This document shows positions 14,883-22,201 of a stretch of 56,762 nucleotides of DNA, piece by piece. The stretch is taken from IMG/VR virus record IMGVR_UViG_3300010354_011127, positions 1-56,762 of that record; one strand, 5' to 3'. The notes beneath the pieces were generated by a model. It did no database searches and had not been told where the DNA came from. It was given only the letters and a program-made list of their open reading frames with translations. Origin of the DNA: a virus. A program made the position numbers and the translations under genes. How positions within the stretch are numbered: position 1 is the first letter of the stretch; each line of letters begins with the position of its first letter.

Positions 14883-14935
14883 TTACTAGCTCCTGTAGAA
14901 AGAAAGTCTGCTTCTTCATCTGTATAAGGCCACAT
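14879..14935 (-). CDS. 18-aa micro-protein MWPYTDEEADFLSTGASK
   Basis: An 18-codon ORF with a strong AGGAG ribosome-binding site 7-8 bases before the ATG. Its TGA overlaps the ATG of the DUF3563-like gene (ATGA), and its ATG shares a base with the stop codon upstream. I recall similar short peptides starting MWPYxDxEADFLS in alphaproteobacteria, which supports it, but this is from memory. It may be a leader peptide for translational coupling or a functional small protein. Confidence 0.55.
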   Translation of the reverse strand: MWPYTDEEADFLSTGASK

Positions 14936-15153
14936 TACTTTTCTCCTGTAGGAAACCAAAATTTAGTTTGTGTTTCTACAAAGTGTTTAGTAAGAGTAGT
15001 TGTATTCTCTACAAGCACTTTATAGAAGTCTTGTTGAGCGTCTAAGAACTTAATACAAGCACCATTAACTACAGGATCTTTCACTACTTCATTAGTGAAA
15101 GTCTTTTTAGCATATTGGATCCATAAAGGATAGTCAAATAAGCCTATCATCAC
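14935..15153 (-). CDS. Hypothetical protein (72 aa)
   Basis: 72 aa, mainly helical (QDFYKVLVENTTTLTKHFVE, then TQTKFWFPTGEK). Its look is slightly phasin-like, but too short to claim that family. It overlaps the DUF1127 gene upstream by 4 bases and the 18-aa ORF downstream by one base, so it lies within a coupled cluster of small genes. Confidence 0.65.
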   Translation of the reverse strand: MMIGLFDYPLWIQYAKKTFTNEVVKDPVVNGACIKFLDAQQDFYKVLVENTTTLTKHFVETQTKFWFPTGEK

Positions 15154-15314
15154 GCAGCTCTTTTGGGTTGATAAACTGCACGATAGATATCACATCTTGC
15201 AATACCAATATCAGACAACTCTCTATCAGAAAGTCTATGTAACTCTCCAATAGTTTTTTTCTTGGCTACGTGGTCGCTCCACTTAGCCATTAACTTATTA
15301 ATTTTATGTAACAT
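15150..15314 (-). CDS. DUF1127 (YjiS-like) small protein (54 aa)
   Basis: 54 aa. The C-terminal core TIGELHRLSDRELSDIGIAR is the DUF1127 signature (L..LSD.EL.DIGI.R.DI). DUF1127 proteins are abundant in Alphaproteobacteria, and Arg-rich members have been linked to small-RNA turnover and phosphate or carbon control. A phage copy could redirect host regulation, an inference. It starts directly next to the Hsp20 stop codon. Confidence 0.82.
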   Translation of the reverse strand: MLHKINKLMAKWSDHVAKKKTIGELHRLSDRELSDIGIARCDIYRAVYQPKRAA

Positions 15315-15824
15315 TTACTTTCCCTTATCTTCAGTCAAAAGTTGCTTTGTGGTCACTTTATCTGTTGAAGCAGGGTCGTTAATGTCTACCTTCTTTGGCT
15401 TCTTTGAATCAGGAATAATATTTTCAAGCCAGATCTTGAGCATACCGTTAAGAAGCTCTGCGTTCTTAACTTCTACAGTATCAGCTACTGAGAACTTACG
15501 AGTAAATGCACGGTCAGCAATACCCTTATAAATGTAAGTATTCTTTAGGCCTTCTTCTACTAAATCACTTACTTGAGTGCTACCTGTAATAGTAAGAGTG
15601 CCGTTGGCAGTAGTAATGTCAAGATTATGCTTACCGAAACCAGCAACAGCAAGCTCGATAACATACTTGTTATCGTCTACTTTTACAATGTTGTAGGGTG
15701 GGTAATTAGGAATAGATTTAGCTAGTGTATCGTGTGCTTCTTGGAACTTCTTGAGCATAGGCTCATATCCAACGAAGAACTTATCAACAGGCATATCAAA
15801 AAGTTTATTAAAATCGATAGTCAT
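15315..15824 (-). CDS. Hsp20/alpha-crystallin small heat-shock protein
   Basis: 169 aa from ATG at 15824, which has AGGAGG 7 bases upstream; the extension to 15845 overlies that site. The alpha-crystallin domain runs from about residue 45 to 135 (NKYVIELAVAGFGKHNLDIT, then LNGMLKIWLENIIP), with the hallmark A-x-x-x-NGxL reduced to LLNGMLKI. Holdase chaperone. Hsp20 genes are frequent in marine T4-like phages. It precedes DUF1127 and has its own sigma70-like promoter. Confidence 0.92.
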   Translation of the reverse strand: MTIDFNKLFDMPVDKFFVGYEPMLKKFQEAHDTLAKSIPNYPPYNIVKVDDNKYVIELAVAGFGKHNLDITTANGTLTITGSTQVSDLVEEGLKNTYIYKGIADRAFTRKFSVADTVEVKNAELLNGMLKIWLENIIPDSKKPKKVDINDPASTDKVTTKQLLTEDKGK

Positions 15825-15888
15825 ATGTGACCTCCTATTAAGCAAGGTTATTTGTATAAATCACACCATTATGGCTGTGACATTATTA

Positions 15889-15916
15889 TATATAATGCTA
15901 AACATTAAGATTGCAA
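15889..15916 (-). promoter_or_regulatory. Sigma70-like promoter upstream of hsp20
   Basis: Leftward -35 TTGCAA (15911-15916), 16-nt spacer, -10 TATATA (15889-15894), with TATAAT overlapping further on. The leader of about 60 bases contains no ORF. It would serve hsp20 and the small genes to 14691. Confidence 0.5.
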
Positions 15917-15928
15917 GGGAGACCTATA

Positions 15929-16660
15929 TTATTTCTCAATGTCTGCTATTTGTATTTTGGTTTGGTGATTATGAATAGGACATTTAGCTCCGTCAGGATA
16001 TTTACCTTGAAAATAATGCTTTTGCCAAACACTTCCATCAATAGTTTTATTGCGTTTTCCTTCATTAAATTCTGCTCTACTAGCAGAGAATAAATCGTGA
16101 TAGTTTTTATACTCTAAATTAGATTGTAACATTTCATGTTCTATATAAAAGGTGTCTATACTTCCTCTTTCGATAGGAAAAAAGAAACAAAACGGCTCAT
16201 CTTGCTCAAATATAATTTCTCTATTAGGTTCTGTAATTTGCCAGTTCATAGTAAATGAATAAGGAGCCCAATCGGATTCGTATATACCTGTTAAAGGTGT
16301 GATACCCTCTTTAGGATAATTAGGTGCTCCTGTAATGTATAAATTATAATTCTCAGGAGTCTTAATAAGATGCTCTAAATGAAACGTGATTATACCATGA
16401 CCGAAAACAGAAGCACAATTTTTATTATTAGAGCTCTTTACTATAACATCTTCAATATAGGGGCCTCCTTTCCATATAAAAGATGCTCTATCTTTAAGAT
16501 GTACAGACCATCCGTGCTGATTAGCTATTGTAAGAGGTAAACACCTATATGCATGATTATCTTTAGTATTATCCATCCAAACTCTGTTACGAACGCCTGG
16601 TTTTATTACAACATTTGTATGTTCGTAAATTTGATATATTTTTATTGCTTTACTTGACAT
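15929..16660 (-). CDS. DUF6065-like protein (243 aa)
   Basis: 243 aa. The pattern RCLPLTIANQHGWSVHL near residue 40 and the CPIHNHQTK close to the C-terminus match what I recall of DUF6065, an uncharacterised family of bacteria and marine phages. The His/Cys tail (C-P-I-H-N-H) could bind metal. Function unknown. The gene diverges from the IscA-type gene at 16714, leaving 53 bases between them. Confidence 0.7.
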   Translation of the reverse strand: MSSKAIKIYQIYEHTNVVIKPGVRNRVWMDNTKDNHAYRCLPLTIANQHGWSVHLKDRASFIWKGGPYIEDVIVKSSNNKNCASVFGHGIITFHLEHLIKTPENYNLYITGAPNYPKEGITPLTGIYESDWAPYSFTMNWQITEPNREIIFEQDEPFCFFFPIERGSIDTFYIEHEMLQSNLEYKNYHDLFSASRAEFNEGKRNKTIDGSVWQKHYFQGKYPDGAKCPIHNHQTKIQIADIEK

Positions 16661-16681
16661 TTTTTTAATCTTTATAGATAA

Positions 16682-16689
16682 TATAAATA
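16682..16689 (+). promoter_or_regulatory. T4-type late promoter TATAAATA
   Basis: Exact TATAAATA, 24 bases before the ATG of the IscA-type gene and with an AAGGA ribosome-binding site between them. Good geometry for a late transcript covering 16714-18101. Confidence 0.6.
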
Positions 16690-16713
16690 AGAATATAAAC
16701 CTAAGGATATAAT

Positions 16714-17040
16714 ATGGATGTAATTACACTTACAGAAAGCGCAAAACAGTATTTACTGGGTGCTTGTAAAACTGAAAATAAATCAGCTATTCGCTTAGAG
16801 GTAGTTGGCGGAGGATGTGCAGGTTTCAGTTATAATTATAGCTTTGCTATAGAAAAAGATCCACTAGATATTTCAGTTCCATTAGATGAAACGCACGAAT
16901 TCGTGCTAGATAATACAAGTCTAATGTATGTTATTGGGACTGTGCTTGATTATGAACATAAATTAGGCAGCAGCTCTTTAGTTATTAAAAATCCAAACGA
17001 AGTGTCATCTTGCGGCTGCGGTAAAAGTTTTAGCATTTAA
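16714..17040 (+). CDS. IscA/HesB A-type Fe-S carrier
   Basis: 108 aa, standard length for the family. The three conserved Cys ligands are present: C35 in GGGCAGFSY, and C100 and C102 in SSCGCGKSFSI. A-type carriers receive [Fe-S] clusters from the scaffold and pass them to target proteins in the cytoplasm. Phage copies have been noted in marine T4-like phages. This genome encodes at least 12 radical-SAM enzymes, each needing a [4Fe-4S] cluster, which gives a plausible reason to carry one. First gene of a rightward operon of small membrane proteins. Confidence 0.93.
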   Translation: MDVITLTESAKQYLLGACKTENKSAIRLEVVGGGCAGFSYNYSFAIEKDPLDISVPLDETHEFVLDNTSLMYVIGTVLDYEHKLGSSSLVIKNPNEVSSCGCGKSFSI

Positions 17041-17051
17041 CCGAGGCTAAT

Positions 17052-17330
17052 ATGAATTTTCTACAACTTGTAGCAGACGTTGGGTTTCCGATAGCCGGCG
17101 CGTTAGGTGCTGGCTATTTTGTATTTTTGATGATGAGATTTATTCTTGATGGTGTTATAGGGTCAGTAAAAGGTCTAATGGGAATTATCATGGCGTTAGA
17201 TAATAGAGTAAAGACTATGAACCATGATATTATTCGTATTGATACTTTAATGTCTAATGCTCTAGGATTAAGACCAGATCTAGATAGGATAGCTAGAGCA
17301 GATGGTAAAAATGATGCAAGGAGAGACTAA
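17052..17330 (+). CDS. Small membrane protein, holin-like, paralogue of 17488-17811
   Basis: 92 aa with a single N-terminal transmembrane segment (residues about 9-34, GFPIAGALGAGYFVFLMMRF) and a helical tail (ALDNRVKTMNHDIIRIDTLM). The layout resembles BhlA/UviB holin-like proteins. The gene at 17488 has the same GFPI..A-x-GYF and D-x-x-IRM/MNHD-x-I pattern, so the two are probably paralogues. Holin function is only a guess. Confidence 0.7.
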   Translation: MNFLQLVADVGFPIAGALGAGYFVFLMMRFILDGVIGSVKGLMGIIMALDNRVKTMNHDIIRIDTLMSNALGLRPDLDRIARADGKNDARRD

Positions 17331-17519
17331 ATGTTATTCGTAGATTATTTGTTTTCATTGACAGCTGATCAATCAATTCTATTAGATCCAGAACTATCTC
17401 CGTCCTCTCTTCAAGTTAAAGATGGAGATAAATTTGTAGTAGAAATAGGTAGAGATAAACGAATTTTATTAAGAAAAGTTAGAGGCGATGGAAGAACTCA
17501 ACATAGCGGAACTAATTAA
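17331..17519 (+). CDS. Hypothetical protein (62 aa)
   Basis: 62 aa; the ATG follows the previous TAA directly. Short hydrophobic start (LFVDYLFSL), then a beta-rich basic segment (DGDKFVVEIGRDKRILLRKV). It overlaps the next gene by 32 bases. No family recognised. Its position between two holin-like paralogues suggests a shared role. Confidence 0.6.
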   Translation: MLFVDYLFSLTADQSILLDPELSPSSLQVKDGDKFVVEIGRDKRILLRKVRGDGRTQHSGTN

Positions 17520-17811
17520 TAAGTATGGGTTTCCTATAATCGCTGCAAGCGGTATGGGGTATTTTATTTTCTTTATTTGGAGATGGGCAACTGAAGAAAT
17601 TGACCCTATCTTAAGTGAAGCAAATAGAACGTTGATAGCATTAATAGATAGAATTAGAATGCTTGATAACGATATGATTAGACTAAAACAAAAATTGCAT
17701 GTTGCTTTAGAAATAAAAGATATAGAAATTTCAGAGCACCCTGTAATTAAAAAAGTAGAACCAAAGATAGAAGTTAAACGAGTAAACACATTTGATGAGG
17801 TTACAAAATGA
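17488..17811 (+). CDS. Small membrane protein, holin-like, paralogue of 17052-17330
   Basis: 107 aa. One transmembrane segment (residues about 13-33, YGFPIIAASGMGYFIFFIWR) and a predicted coiled coil (ALIDRIRMLDNDMIRLKQKL). It shares motif order with the 92-aa neighbour. The C-terminal extension is Lys/Glu-rich. BhlA-like architecture; a lysis role is unproven. Overlaps the next gene start by 4 bases (ATGA). Confidence 0.72.
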   Translation: MEELNIAELINKYGFPIIAASGMGYFIFFIWRWATEEIDPILSEANRTLIALIDRIRMLDNDMIRLKQKLHVALEIKDIEISEHPVIKKVEPKIEVKRVNTFDEVTK

Positions 17812-18101
17812 TTAGAATTATTTTAATGGCTATTACTTTAATGTTTCCATCACTAGCGTTCGCATGTCAAGAACTAAAAGAGCCCCCTGCTTTTGAAGAC
17901 TCAGATAATCCTGCTGATACACCTGCTGATTCATCTGATAATCCTGCTGATACACCTGCTGATTCTGACACTCCTGCTGATTCATCTGATAATAATTCAG
18001 GAGAAGAAAATAATGCACCAACAGAATTACATACTGGTGTTATTTCTGATAAAATAGATACAAAAGAATTAAAAGACCTTAAAATAAAACAGGCTGAATA
18101 A
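17808..18101 (+). CDS. Secreted repeat protein (97 aa)
   Basis: 97 aa with a signal peptide of about 19 residues (MIRIILMAITLMFPSLAFA) and a following Cys. It is likely exported; the Cys at residue 20 could be lipidated, although the residues before it (AFAC) do fit a relaxed lipobox. The middle is an acidic Asp/Pro/Ala/Ser repeat (DNPADTPADSS) encoded by direct repeats. Possibly a flexible linker on a surface or spanin-like protein; unproven. The TAA directly abuts the 3' end of the convergent cyclase gene. Confidence 0.65.
   Translation: MIRIILMAITLMFPSLAFACQELKEPPAFEDSDNPADTPADSSDNPADTPADSDTPADSSDNNSGEENNAPTELHTGVISDKIDTKELKDLKIKQAE
17904..17993 (+). repeat. In-frame 33-nt direct repeats
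   Basis: A 33-base unit (17904-17936) encodes DNPADTPADSS and is followed by a second copy from 17937 that is interrupted by a shorter DTPADSS-type unit. The length is a multiple of three throughout, so copy-number change would keep the frame. Not CRISPR: no spacers and coding sense is preserved. Confidence 0.7.
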
Positions 18102-18926
18102 TTACTTTGATGTAGCTCTATAAACTCCATCAAAATCTTTTGGAGGATTAGATTCAATTCGCTCGAGCATCATGTCATAATAGTGCTCGAGTTTTTTATT
18201 GAAACAAAGTTTTAAATCGGCTATATCTTTACGAGCAGCAGCCCAGTTACCTTTATAATAATTTTCTAAAAATCTTTTATGTATTACTAGGTGACTATTA
18301 GCCCAATCAACAGAGTTAATAATTGTAAAGATTTTAACGCCTTCTTTTTTACCTTTAACTGCAATACAATCTAACTCAATAACTCTATAATGTTTTCTTA
18401 CTTGTTCAGCTGTATCAGGTCCAAGTATGATCTGTACACCATAGTTTTTAGATTGTCCTTCCAGTCTGGATGCGAGGTTAACACTATCGCCCAAACATGT
18501 ATAATCAAAACGCTGAGAAGAACCCATATTACCAACAACGACGGTTCCTGTATTAATTCCGAGACCCATACCAAAGGGCGGAACACCTTCTTGAGCAACC
18601 TCTTTATTAAATTCATCTAACTTATCCAGCATTTTAACTGCAGCGGTAACTGCATGTTTAGCATGATCCGGATCATCAAGAGGTGCATTCCAAAAAGCCA
18701 TCTGGGCATCACCAATATATTTGTCCAGCGTTCCTTTTTCTTCTAGAATAGATTGAGTCATTGCAGTCATATATCTATTCATTATCTTAGTAAGACCTTG
18801 TACATCTTTACCGTAGTGTTCTGATATTGCTGTAAACCCTCTAACGTCAGTAAACATAATAGAAAGCTCTCTTGACTCCCCTCCAAGCTTAAGCAAATCA
18901 GGGTTCTTCTGTAGCTTCTCTACCAT
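18102..18926 (-). CDS. Class III adenylate/guanylate cyclase domain (3' part of split gene)
   Basis: 274 aa as an open frame from ATG at 18926. It carries the class III cyclase core: metal-binding IMFTDVRGFTAISE at residues 24-37, GDAQMAFWNAP near 69 and GLGINTGTVVVGNMGSSQR about 123-141, with DYTCLGDSVNLASRLE following. The same frame continues upstream, with no other stop, for 42 codons to a TGA at 19053-19055 and then into a CHASE2 sensor gene. The ATG at 18926 has no ribosome-binding site, and starting there would remove the third membrane segment. So this is best seen as the output domain of one CHASE2-cyclase gene (18102-20132). Product would be cAMP or cGMP. Confidence 0.88.
   Translation of the reverse strand: MVEKLQKNPDLLKLGGESRELSIMFTDVRGFTAISEHYGKDVQGLTKIMNRYMTAMTQSILEEKGTLDKYIGDAQMAFWNAPLDDPDHAKHAVTAAVKMLDKLDEFNKEVAQEGVPPFGMGLGINTGTVVVGNMGSSQRFDYTCLGDSVNLASRLEGQSKNYGVQIILGPDTAEQVRKHYRVIELDCIAVKGKKEGVKIFTIINSVDWANSHLVIHKRFLENYYKGNWAAARKDIADLKLCFNKKLEHYYDMMLERIESNPPKDFDGVYRATSK
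18162..18197 (+). terminator. Rho-independent terminator inside the opposite gene
   Basis: CTCGAGCA (18162-18169) and TGCTCGAG (18184-18191) form an 8-bp stem with a 14-nt loop, followed rightward by six T's (18192-18197). It lies within the C-terminal coding part of the leftward cyclase gene and would end the rightward 16714-18101 transcript. The long loop lowers confidence. Confidence 0.5.
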
Positions 18927-19052
18927 GTCAGGAGATAGATATGTACCAAATTGTTTCTTAATTTGAAGCTTCTGTAGGTATTCTCTAACAAGGCTATTTG
19001 ATATTATTAGTCCATATATAAGAGTTGATGATATTACTATAAATGAACTATC

Positions 19053-19055
19053 TCA
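19053..19055 (-). other. In-frame TGA splitting the CHASE2-cyclase gene
   Basis: The frame reads ...DIRNEL, TGA, DSSFIVISS... with no shift on either side. In related proteins this position after the second membrane segment is commonly Trp, so a TGG-to-TGA change of one base would explain it. TGA is an ordinary stop for other genes in this window, which argues against code reassignment. Options: nonsense mutation, stop read-through, or an assembly error. Confidence 0.8.
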
Positions 19056-20132
19056 TAGCTCGTTTCTTATATCAAAAATATAAAATGGTGCATAACTTAT
19101 TCCGCCTACTAAAGCAACAAACACAGGTACTGTTAATTTAACTGGAAGCTTAGGAACAGTTAGAATTATTATTAAACCAATTACTAATAGAGAAGCTATT
19201 TCTATCATATTAGCAAATGAATAACGAATAGGTGAAGATCCTGAGAATATAGTATAAAGTGTTTGTGCTTGAACTTCATGAGAGAATTTTTCACCATTAG
19301 GAGTAGCTAACACTGACGCAACCCCTGAAGCAGATACACCTACAATAACTAGTTTGTCTTGCACATCTTCTTGTTTAACATCTAAAAAATCTATATGTTT
19401 AAAAACAGTAGAAGAGTCAATCCAGACGCGACCGTTAGCATCAGTAGTAATTGTATTAAACTGTGGGATACGTACAGCTTCAATACCAGACTCTCCAGTT
19501 TTAATTTGGAACGACGGGTCATTAGTTAATACTCTTATAATTTCTAAAGGTAAAGAAGGATATAATTTACCATCTATATTAACAACCATAGGCATTCTAC
19601 GAACAACACCATCAACTTCTGGTGTAGAAGCTATGACACCTACACCAGAAGCTTTATTAGCTAATATAGGTAGTGGACTAACAGCACCAGGCCACATATA
19701 TGCCCAAGGAAGAGGGTCTTGTCCTACAGCTGAAAAGCCTCTTCTAACTGCGTCTGGTTTATCTGCTTTATTAGAAGGGACTTGAGCTATTACTGTACCC
19801 CCTGAAGCTAATTTATCAGCAAACTCTTTATCGCCTCCTGATCTATCTGGTTCAGAAAATAAAACTGGGAATACTATAGCGCCTGCTTGCCAGTATCTTA
19901 ACAGCTCTACAAATCTAGCTAGTTCTTGTCTAGGAAGAGGCCATTGACCTAGTTTATCTAAAGTTTTATCTGAAATTTCAACTACAACAATTTCAGTTAC
20001 TTCTTGTTTTTCTTTTGTGTTTAAAATAAAATCTATAAACTTTAGCTCTAATACTTGTAGAGGGTATGGATTCCAAACTTTAACAGTTATTAGAGATAAT
20101 AAAAGTGTGACTGCTATTATAAAATTTTTCAT
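19053..20132 (-). CDS. CHASE2 sensor domain protein (5' part of split CHASE2-cyclase gene)
   Basis: 359 aa ending at TGA. An N-terminal membrane anchor (FIIAVTLLLSLITV) is followed by a periplasmic CHASE2 domain (residues about 25-290, with DKTLDKLGQWPLPRQELARF and VGVIASTPEVDGVVRRMPMV) and two transmembrane segments (about 300-355). CHASE2-adenylate cyclases have three such segments before the catalytic domain; here the stop falls between the second and third. Reading through it gives a 676-aa protein of normal architecture. The FecR-domain gene nearby is a frequent neighbour of CHASE2 cyclases. Confidence 0.88.
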   Translation of the reverse strand: MKNFIIAVTLLLSLITVKVWNPYPLQVLELKFIDFILNTKEKQEVTEIVVVEISDKTLDKLGQWPLPRQELARFVELLRYWQAGAIVFPVLFSEPDRSGGDKEFADKLASGGTVIAQVPSNKADKPDAVRRGFSAVGQDPLPWAYMWPGAVSPLPILANKASGVGVIASTPEVDGVVRRMPMVVNIDGKLYPSLPLEIIRVLTNDPSFQIKTGESGIEAVRIPQFNTITTDANGRVWIDSSTVFKHIDFLDVKQEDVQDKLVIVGVSASGVASVLATPNGEKFSHEVQAQTLYTIFSGSSPIRYSFANMIEIASLLVIGLIIILTVPKLPVKLTVPVFVALVGGISYAPFYIFDIRNEL

Positions 20133-20134
20133 GA

Positions 20135-20473
20135 TTAATACTGATAAACCGAGAAAGGCTCAGGAGAGCAAGATGAAAGGGTGCAGGTTTGTGATACAGA
20201 TAGGAATTGATCAAGAGGACTTACTTGAAATATAGAAATTTCATAGTCTTTAAATTCACCATTTAAATCAAAATCTAGATAGTGATTACCTCCGGATTGT
20301 ACTACTGTATATGTATTATTGTTATTAGTAGAATTGTTAGCAGTAAAATTTAAGTTACTGTTTCCTAACTGCGTAAAAGACATAACATTATTATATCCGG
20401 ATACATCTAAAATTGCACTTCCAGCATAGCAAGGTGTTGATAAAAGCAATAATGCTATAATATACTTGAACAT
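20135..20473 (-). CDS. Curlin-like secreted protein (112 aa)
   Basis: 112 aa with a signal peptide (MFKYIIALLLLSTPCYAG). The mature part contains Asn/Gln-rich strands (SFTQLGNSNLNFTANNS, and YTVVQSGGNHYLDFDLNGE) like degenerate curlin repeats, then a C-terminal tail with two Cys residues (QTCTLSSCSPEP). It could be a minor curli subunit or nucleator, in the role of CsgB. It starts 8 bases from the stop of the FecR-domain gene and ends 3 bases before the CHASE2 gene. Confidence 0.65.
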   Translation of the reverse strand: MFKYIIALLLLSTPCYAGSAILDVSGYNNVMSFTQLGNSNLNFTANNSTNNNNTYTVVQSGGNHYLDFDLNGEFKDYEISIFQVSPLDQFLSVSQTCTLSSCSPEPFSVYQY

Positions 20474-20480
20474 TTTAGAC

Positions 20481-21575
20481 CTATAATGATTGGTTAATGT
20501 ATATTGTAGTTGTACCAGGGCTGTTTATTATTTGTTTTATATTAATATTATCTTGAGTCAATTCATATGTTAAACTTGAAGTAGTAGAAACATTTATTTC
20601 TGCATAATGATTTACATTTTGTCTGTACAACATTACGCTATCATTTTCAACAATATAATTTAGATCAGTATTCTTATCATATTTAGGTAAAAGTGAATTA
20701 TATTCTACTAATTCACTTTGAAGAAATTGACTGGTTTGAATAGATAATGCATCTTCAAATACATTAACGTCAAGAAAATTAATACTTAATCTATCGGTTA
20801 CTAAATAGTCAGTTTCTAATTCTTTATACTCTAAAAAATCTATTGACAGAAGATCTGTATCTAAAGCAGTCTTTGAATCTTCCTTAGTAACTTCTACTTT
20901 TTTCAAACCTTTAGGAGGTGATACAATTAACATATTGTTAATTTGATTTAAACTCAAATCAAGAATTGCAGATTTGCTAGGATTAGCTTCTCTCGATTCT
21001 ACCGAAGTGGACTCAAATGGTTTAGTAAGCCAAATTTCTCCAGCATCTGTAGATACTACAATACTCCCTACAGTACAGTCTTTGTCTAAATTTTTCCAAC
21101 CTGCAGGACAAGAAGGAAGAAGAACGATAGTTGATCTTCCTAATTCGTCAACAGTAGAAGAAAAATCAGTTCCTCTTACACCAATAGTAGCAGTAGGTGT
21201 TTCAACTGCTACTTGTTGCGGGTTATGTTTAGCTATTTGTCCGGAAGTATACTTTACAGTACCTAAAGCGATCTTAATAGCTAATTTACCAGTATTTTTA
21301 TTAGGATCATAAACAAACGTATCAATAACTAGTTTAGATTGCTCAGTTATATGCACTTGTGTCTGATCTTCAAATGTAATTCCAGCAACAGCATTAGCAG
21401 TAGTGATGGTGTCATCCATCTCTACTGCTGAATTAATAGCTGAAGGAACTACTTCTTTATTTCTTTTAATCTCTGTAGGACCAGATTGTTCTGTTATTGT
21501 TCCTACAGATGAAGCGTTAGTAGTTACTGTTGATATTAATATTGTTATCAGAACCAGTAATAGTCGCATTAACAT
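20481..21575 (-). CDS. FecR-domain secreted protein
   Basis: 364 aa with a signal peptide (MRLLLVLITILISTVTTNA). Residues about 45-150 form a FecR domain (DDTITTANAVAGITFEDQTQ; GTVKYTSGQIAKHNPQQVAV; ETPTATIGVRGTDFSS). The remaining 200 residues are beta-rich with no named domain. In bacteria FecR-domain proteins often stand next to CHASE2-cyclase genes, as here. The role may be periplasmic sensing or assembly of the extracellular fibre. It overlaps the curlin gene by up to 59 bases. Confidence 0.85.
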   Translation of the reverse strand: MLMRLLLVLITILISTVTTNASSVGTITEQSGPTEIKRNKEVVPSAINSAVEMDDTITTANAVAGITFEDQTQVHITEQSKLVIDTFVYDPNKNTGKLAIKIALGTVKYTSGQIAKHNPQQVAVETPTATIGVRGTDFSSTVDELGRSTIVLLPSCPAGWKNLDKDCTVGSIVVSTDAGEIWLTKPFESTSVESREANPSKSAILDLSLNQINNMLIVSPPKGLKKVEVTKEDSKTALDTDLLSIDFLEYKELETDYLVTDRLSINFLDVNVFEDALSIQTSQFLQSELVEYNSLLPKYDKNTDLNYIVENDSVMLYRQNVNHYAEINVSTTSSLTYELTQDNINIKQIINSPGTTTIYINQSL

Positions 21576-22191
21576 AGCTGTCTACATTTCCCCCCTGTTC
21601 AATAACAGCAGTATTTGTAGCACCTACTACATTAAGAATAACGTTATGACCATTAGGTCCTGCTGCCCCAGTTTGATTTAACGTAATGTTATTTCCATTA
21701 CCACCGGAAATAGAAATGTCACTTGATGCTCCAGAAATAGCTGAAGAATCATTGTTAATACTTACTGTATTGTTATCTGACTGGATATCAACAGTTGATG
21801 TTCCACTAGCAGAGTCAATTATTCTTGATAACTCGTTACCGCTTCCTGTAATGGTATCAGTTATGACTACCATGGAACAAGTAGCGCAGAGTAAGCTCAA
21901 GTCGTTACTGTCTCCAGTAATTGTTTGAGTTACTTCATTACCATCACCTTCAATATTCATATCAAGAATATTTGAGTTACCAATTTGATCTATTGTTATT
22001 AAATTACTATTACCATCTATGATGGCTCTACTATTTGCACTTCCAATTTCGTTGCTGTTACCTGTCTGAGTAATAGAAATAGTTGAAGTGTCGCCAATTT
22101 GGTCTATATAGATACTATTTCCTGCTGCATTAGCAACGTTTACCATAATCAAGAATGACAAAAAGGTTGCCAGTCTTGCTAGGAGTTTCAT
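21517..22191 (-). CDS. Curlin-repeat fibre subunit (CsgA/CsgB-like)
   Basis: 224 aa with a 22-residue signal peptide (ends NVANA). The mature protein is made of curlin-type strands with Gln/Asn and Gly: IYIDQIGDTSTISITQTGNS, and NLITIDQIGNSNILDMNIEG; also a Cys pair (LLCATCS) near residue 100. Curlin subunits are secreted through CsgG and form amyloid fibres. Directly downstream of CsgG (10 bases). The regular repeat shape X-x-x-Q-x-G-x-x-N is clear in at least five units. Confidence 0.85.
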   Translation of the reverse strand: MKLLARLATFLSFLIMVNVANAAGNSIYIDQIGDTSTISITQTGNSNEIGSANSRAIIDGNSNLITIDQIGNSNILDMNIEGDGNEVTQTITGDSNDLSLLCATCSMVVITDTITGSGNELSRIIDSASGTSTVDIQSDNNTVSINNDSSAISGASSDISISGGNGNNITLNQTGAAGPNGHNVILNVVGATNTAVIEQGGNVDSYVNATITGSDNNININSNY

Positions 22192-22201
22192 TTTTCCCTC
22201 G

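Noticed and set aside
17904-17993. Direct repeats that might be a CRISPR or regulatory array
   Set aside because: They are in frame, encode DNPADTPADSS and have no spacers. They are coding repeats.
19354-19785. 143-codon rightward frame inside the CHASE2 gene
   Set aside because: Antisense to a clear CHASE2 domain; Ser/Thr-rich shadow, no start signals.
18102-20132. Recoding of TGA as Trp through the whole genome
   Set aside because: Several other genes here end at TGA with proper downstream overlaps (for example 6406, 5378, 40623), so TGA is a normal stop.
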